Assembly (NCBI GenBank): GCA_025201865.1
Contig: MU602729.1
Location: 44,081-60,922 of the forward strand
Source of the DNA: Ramicandelaber brevisporus
Lineage: Eukaryota > Kickxellomycota > Ramicandelaberales > Ramicandelaberaceae
Reading direction: 5' to 3'
Length of the DNA stretch: 16,842 nt
The notes beneath the pieces are model-generated. The model had not been told where the DNA came from and did no database searches. It was given only the letters and a program-made list of their open reading frames with translations. Shown here one piece after another: positions 14,961 to 16,842 of the stretch (position 1 is its first letter; every line of letters begins with the position of its first letter). The position numbers were made by a program, and so were the translations under genes.

Positions 14961-16301
14961 CTAGAAGTAAACAGGCTGGGTGTCAGCAACAGTGCATGAG
15001 CCCGGACAGTACGGACACTTGAATCTCGCAGATGGTGGTGCAACTGCCAGAGCGTTGCCACGAGTTCCTTTCGCCAGTTTCTGGATCGACTCCTGCGAGA
15101 TGACATGTCCACATGGCAGCATCATTGGAGGATTGACATCGCTCGCTTGATCTTTTGATACAGGGCATGCAAATACCGAGTGGAAGCGAGATCCATCAGG
15201 TAAAGGCACTTCCATTGGCAGTTCATCTTGAGTGCTCCACTCGGTCTTCTTGTCCTTCATGATGCTTCCAACCCGAATCATCACTGGAACAGCTGCAACT
15301 CCCAATGTGGTAGCCACTTCTAGCAATGGTCTGTGTGCAATATTGTTTGCAATACAGTATTCGCGCACAAACTGCTGACGAATGTTATCCAGCGAAATTA
15401 GACTCTCGATTACTCTATATCTGGCTGGCAGTGGCTGGGTTGAATTATAGCCAGACTGTTGATACTGTTGCTGCTGCTGTTGCTGCTGTTGCTGACTATT
15501 TGAGAAGAATGCAGCGGTCATAATCATTGAAGCCTTTGCACGATAGTGCTGTGATTTCATAAAATACTGCAAATGACTACGAGCAGTTTTCAATGCATCA
15601 TCCAGCTGCTGACTCTTTATTTTGTCAGTATACAGCTTGGCAGCCAATGCAAACTCCAGTTCAGACTCTCGTGAATCCAAGACTGATCGGTGAGACGATG
15701 CCCATTCCAGTGCTGATAAAACATCTCCACAGTCCAATCTATCAACAATGCTCTTCAGCTCAATCAACTTTGGGGCTTGATCCAGCGATACATGAATGTT
15801 GGCTTCTTTGGCCAGCGACAGCGCAGCGTTTGAATGCCCTTGTCTGACTAAATGCATTGCAATCGCTCGGTTAATATCTGACTCTTTACCCTCGAATGCA
15901 GATGGATCGGCTGCACTTGCCACAGCATCCGCATCTGCATTCTTGAACAGTTTATCAAGCTGCTTTCCATAGCGACCAGCAGTGGTGTAAAGCTCCTTGT
16001 GCTGGTCTGTCAGCTGCCGCATATTCTGTTTAGCTCGTGCCAGTATTGGGGCAAGTTGAGCAGCTGACGATGGCGGTTTGGTAGACTTGCCACTTCCAGT
16101 AGTGACTGGCTGCTGTTGCTGCTGTTGTTGTGGTTGCTGTTCCTGCTGCTGAAGTGCCGCTGTTTCTGATGAAGTTTTGGCAGCGCGTGCTTGAGCCTGG
16201 CGTAGATCTGCAATCAACGTATCGATGGCGTTGATGGCCACGTCTGCCGTTGTCCGTTGCTTCACGGCTAGCTTGGCTAGCTCGTTCAAAGAAGAGTCCA
16301 T
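14961..16301 (-). CDS. RMD5: Rmd5/Gid2-type GID (CTLH) E3 ubiquitin ligase RING subunit
   Basis: 446 residues. In yeast, Rmd5 pairs with Fyv10 as the catalytic RING heterodimer of the GID ligase, which degrades gluconeogenic enzymes after glucose recovery; RMND5A/B are the animal forms. Order of parts: an N-terminal helix; a Gln-rich insert (50-64); a coiled segment (80-120); LisH (about 142-170, INRAIAMHLVRQGHSNAALS); CTLH (about 173-235); CRA, interrupted by a 10-Gln run (270-279); and a C-terminal RING (378-432) with FACP, LPCGHVIS and FKCPYCP, ending VYF. The RING lacks some zinc ligands, as is usual for RMND5 proteins; CGH and CPYC separate it from the Fyv10/MAEA partner. The loop between HVIS and the CPYC pair is longer than in the human protein. 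Confidence 0.93.
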   Translation of the reverse strand: MDSSLNELAKLAVKQRTTADVAINAIDTLIADLRQAQARAAKTSSETAALQQQEQQPQQQQQQQPVTTGSGKSTKPPSSAAQLAPILARAKQNMRQLTDQHKELYTTAGRYGKQLDKLFKNADADAVASAADPSAFEGKESDINRAIAMHLVRQGHSNAALSLAKEANIHVSLDQAPKLIELKSIVDRLDCGDVLSALEWASSHRSVLDSRESELEFALAAKLYTDKIKSQQLDDALKTARSHLQYFMKSQHYRAKASMIMTAAFFSNSQQQQQQQQQQYQQSGYNSTQPLPARYRVIESLISLDNIRQQFVREYCIANNIAHRPLLEVATTLGVAAVPVMIRVGSIMKDKKTEWSTQDELPMEVPLPDGSRFHSVFACPVSKDQASDVNPPMMLPCGHVISQESIQKLAKGTRGNALAVAPPSARFKCPYCPGSCTVADTQPVYF

Positions 16302-16489
16302 CAGTAGGCAAGTGAATTAGTATTTTTGTGTTTCGCCTTGGAGCTGAACGAAGAACGGGATGCACGCCAACTCGGCAAATCTCCTTCGACAACACACAAC
16401 ACTTCATCAGTAAGCACTTCTCTCCCCCTTCCTTCCTTCCTCCGCCTGAACAGTAAACTTATCTCTCTGTCTGTGCCGTCTGTGTCGTG
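16302..16489. promoter_or_regulatory. Divergent promoter region, Rmd5 / Swf1-like gene
   Basis: A 188-bp gap lies between two divergent start codons. It is pyrimidine-rich on the + strand, with a CTTCC repeat around 16425-16442 and CT-rich sequence before the + strand ATG. No TATA box is evident. Both promoters and leaders must share this space. Confidence 0.45.
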
Positions 16490-16842
16490 ATGGAGGTCGG
16501 ATCAGCAGTATTGCTGACGATTGCAGTACTCATGAGTGCAACCTTCTTGATTCTTCTTTTAGGACCATCTCAGACATTCAAAGATACACCGCTACGACCA
16601 TGTTACTTTTACCTCACCACCAACCTTCCAAGCTTCATTGCACGAACCAGCAGGGCGATACTGGGAGAGCGGATAACCAGCGTTATTAAGCGGGTATTCA
16701 ACTACTGCTTCTGCTCAGCAAATCCATTTCTTCAGATACTGCTCGTCTTGCTTGTACTCGGCGGATTAGTCGCATTCTTTGCCGATGCATGGCCGCTACT
16801 ACCTAACAAGCACATTCACTATCCGATCTCAGTTGCCATTAT
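16490..16842 (+). CDS. N-terminal part of a Swf1/ZDHHC4-like palmitoyltransferase (cut by window edge)
   Basis: An ATG at 16490 opens 117 codons that run off the window without a stop. Residues 5-25 (SAVLLTIAVLMSATFLILLLG) form a first membrane segment. A soluble stretch follows, with FKDTPLRPCYFYLTTNLPSF, and then a second membrane segment at 79-98 (PFLQILLVLLVLGGLVAFFA) preceded by NP and followed by ADAWPLLPNKHIHYP. This two-helix start, with NPxxQ before the second helix and a WPLLP turn, resembles the N-terminus of Swf1/ZDHHC4-type DHHC S-acyltransferases, which palmitoylate membrane proteins such as SNAREs near their TM segments. The diagnostic Cys-rich DHHC domain would lie beyond the window, so the family call is inference. 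An in-frame Met at 16532 is an alternative start. Confidence 0.5.
   Translation, partial: MEVGSAVLLTIAVLMSATFLILLLGPSQTFKDTPLRPCYFYLTTNLPSFIARTSRAILGERITSVIKRVFNYCFCSANPFLQILLVLLVLGGLVAFFADAWPLLPNKHIHYPISVAI

Noticed and set aside
308-16301. A functional link between the E2 gene and the GID ligase subunit in the same window
   Set aside because: GID/CTLH ligases work with Ubc8/UBE2H-type E2s, whereas this E2 is of the Ubc14/UBE2L3 type, and the genes are about 14 kb apart with unrelated genes between.

Overview
The window looks like nuclear DNA from a fungus, most likely an early-diverging, intron-poor lineage. The evidence is long uninterrupted eukaryotic coding regions, a GID-complex RING subunit, a symplekin/Pta1 mRNA 3'-processing scaffold, an Lpx1-like peroxisomal-type hydrolase, a secreted Pro/Ser-rich wall protein and short intergenic spacers. 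The phylum is inference; no rRNA, tRNA or phylogenetic marker is present. I saw no mobile element, CRISPR array or bacterial-type operon.

Layout: (1) 308-763 (+), a ubiquitin-conjugating E2 of the Ubc14/UBE2L3 type. (2) 849-1859 (-), convergent with it, a protein I read as a divergent p31comet (MAD2-binding, spindle-checkpoint-silencing) homologue. (3) 2248-6558 (+), full-length symplekin/Pta1, divergent from gene 2 across about 390 bp. (4) 6885-7292 (+), a small secreted protein with 12 cysteines in the mature region, probably preceded by a leader intron. (5) 7383-9830 (+), a multi-SANT/Myb protein with a strong mitochondrial presequence. (6) 11255-12736 (+), a secreted extensin-like Pro/Ser/Tyr-rich wall protein with a central Thr/Val-rich block, behind a 1.4-kb low-complexity upstream region with a TATA box. 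(7) 13815-14858 (+), an Lpx1-like alpha/beta hydrolase ending in SQL. (8) 14961-16301 (-), Rmd5/Gid2, the LisH-CTLH-CRA-RING subunit of the GID/CTLH E3 ligase. (9) 16490-16842 (+), the 5' end of a gene cut by the window edge, most like a Swf1/ZDHHC4-type DHHC palmitoyltransferase.

The genes do not form one pathway. An E2 and an E3 subunit lie at opposite ends, but this E2 is not of the Ubc8/UBE2H type used by GID ligases, so I infer no functional link. The arrangement is compact. Two convergent pairs have 85- and 102-bp spacers, two divergent pairs share upstream regions, and one tandem pair is 90 bp apart. The two exceptions are the long flanks of the wall-protein gene (1.4 kb upstream, 1.1 kb downstream), which are rich in microsatellites and pyrimidine tracts.

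The items most worth following up are the mitochondrially targeted Myb protein, the fungal p31comet candidate, the duplicated-module cysteine-rich secreted protein and the extensin-like wall protein.
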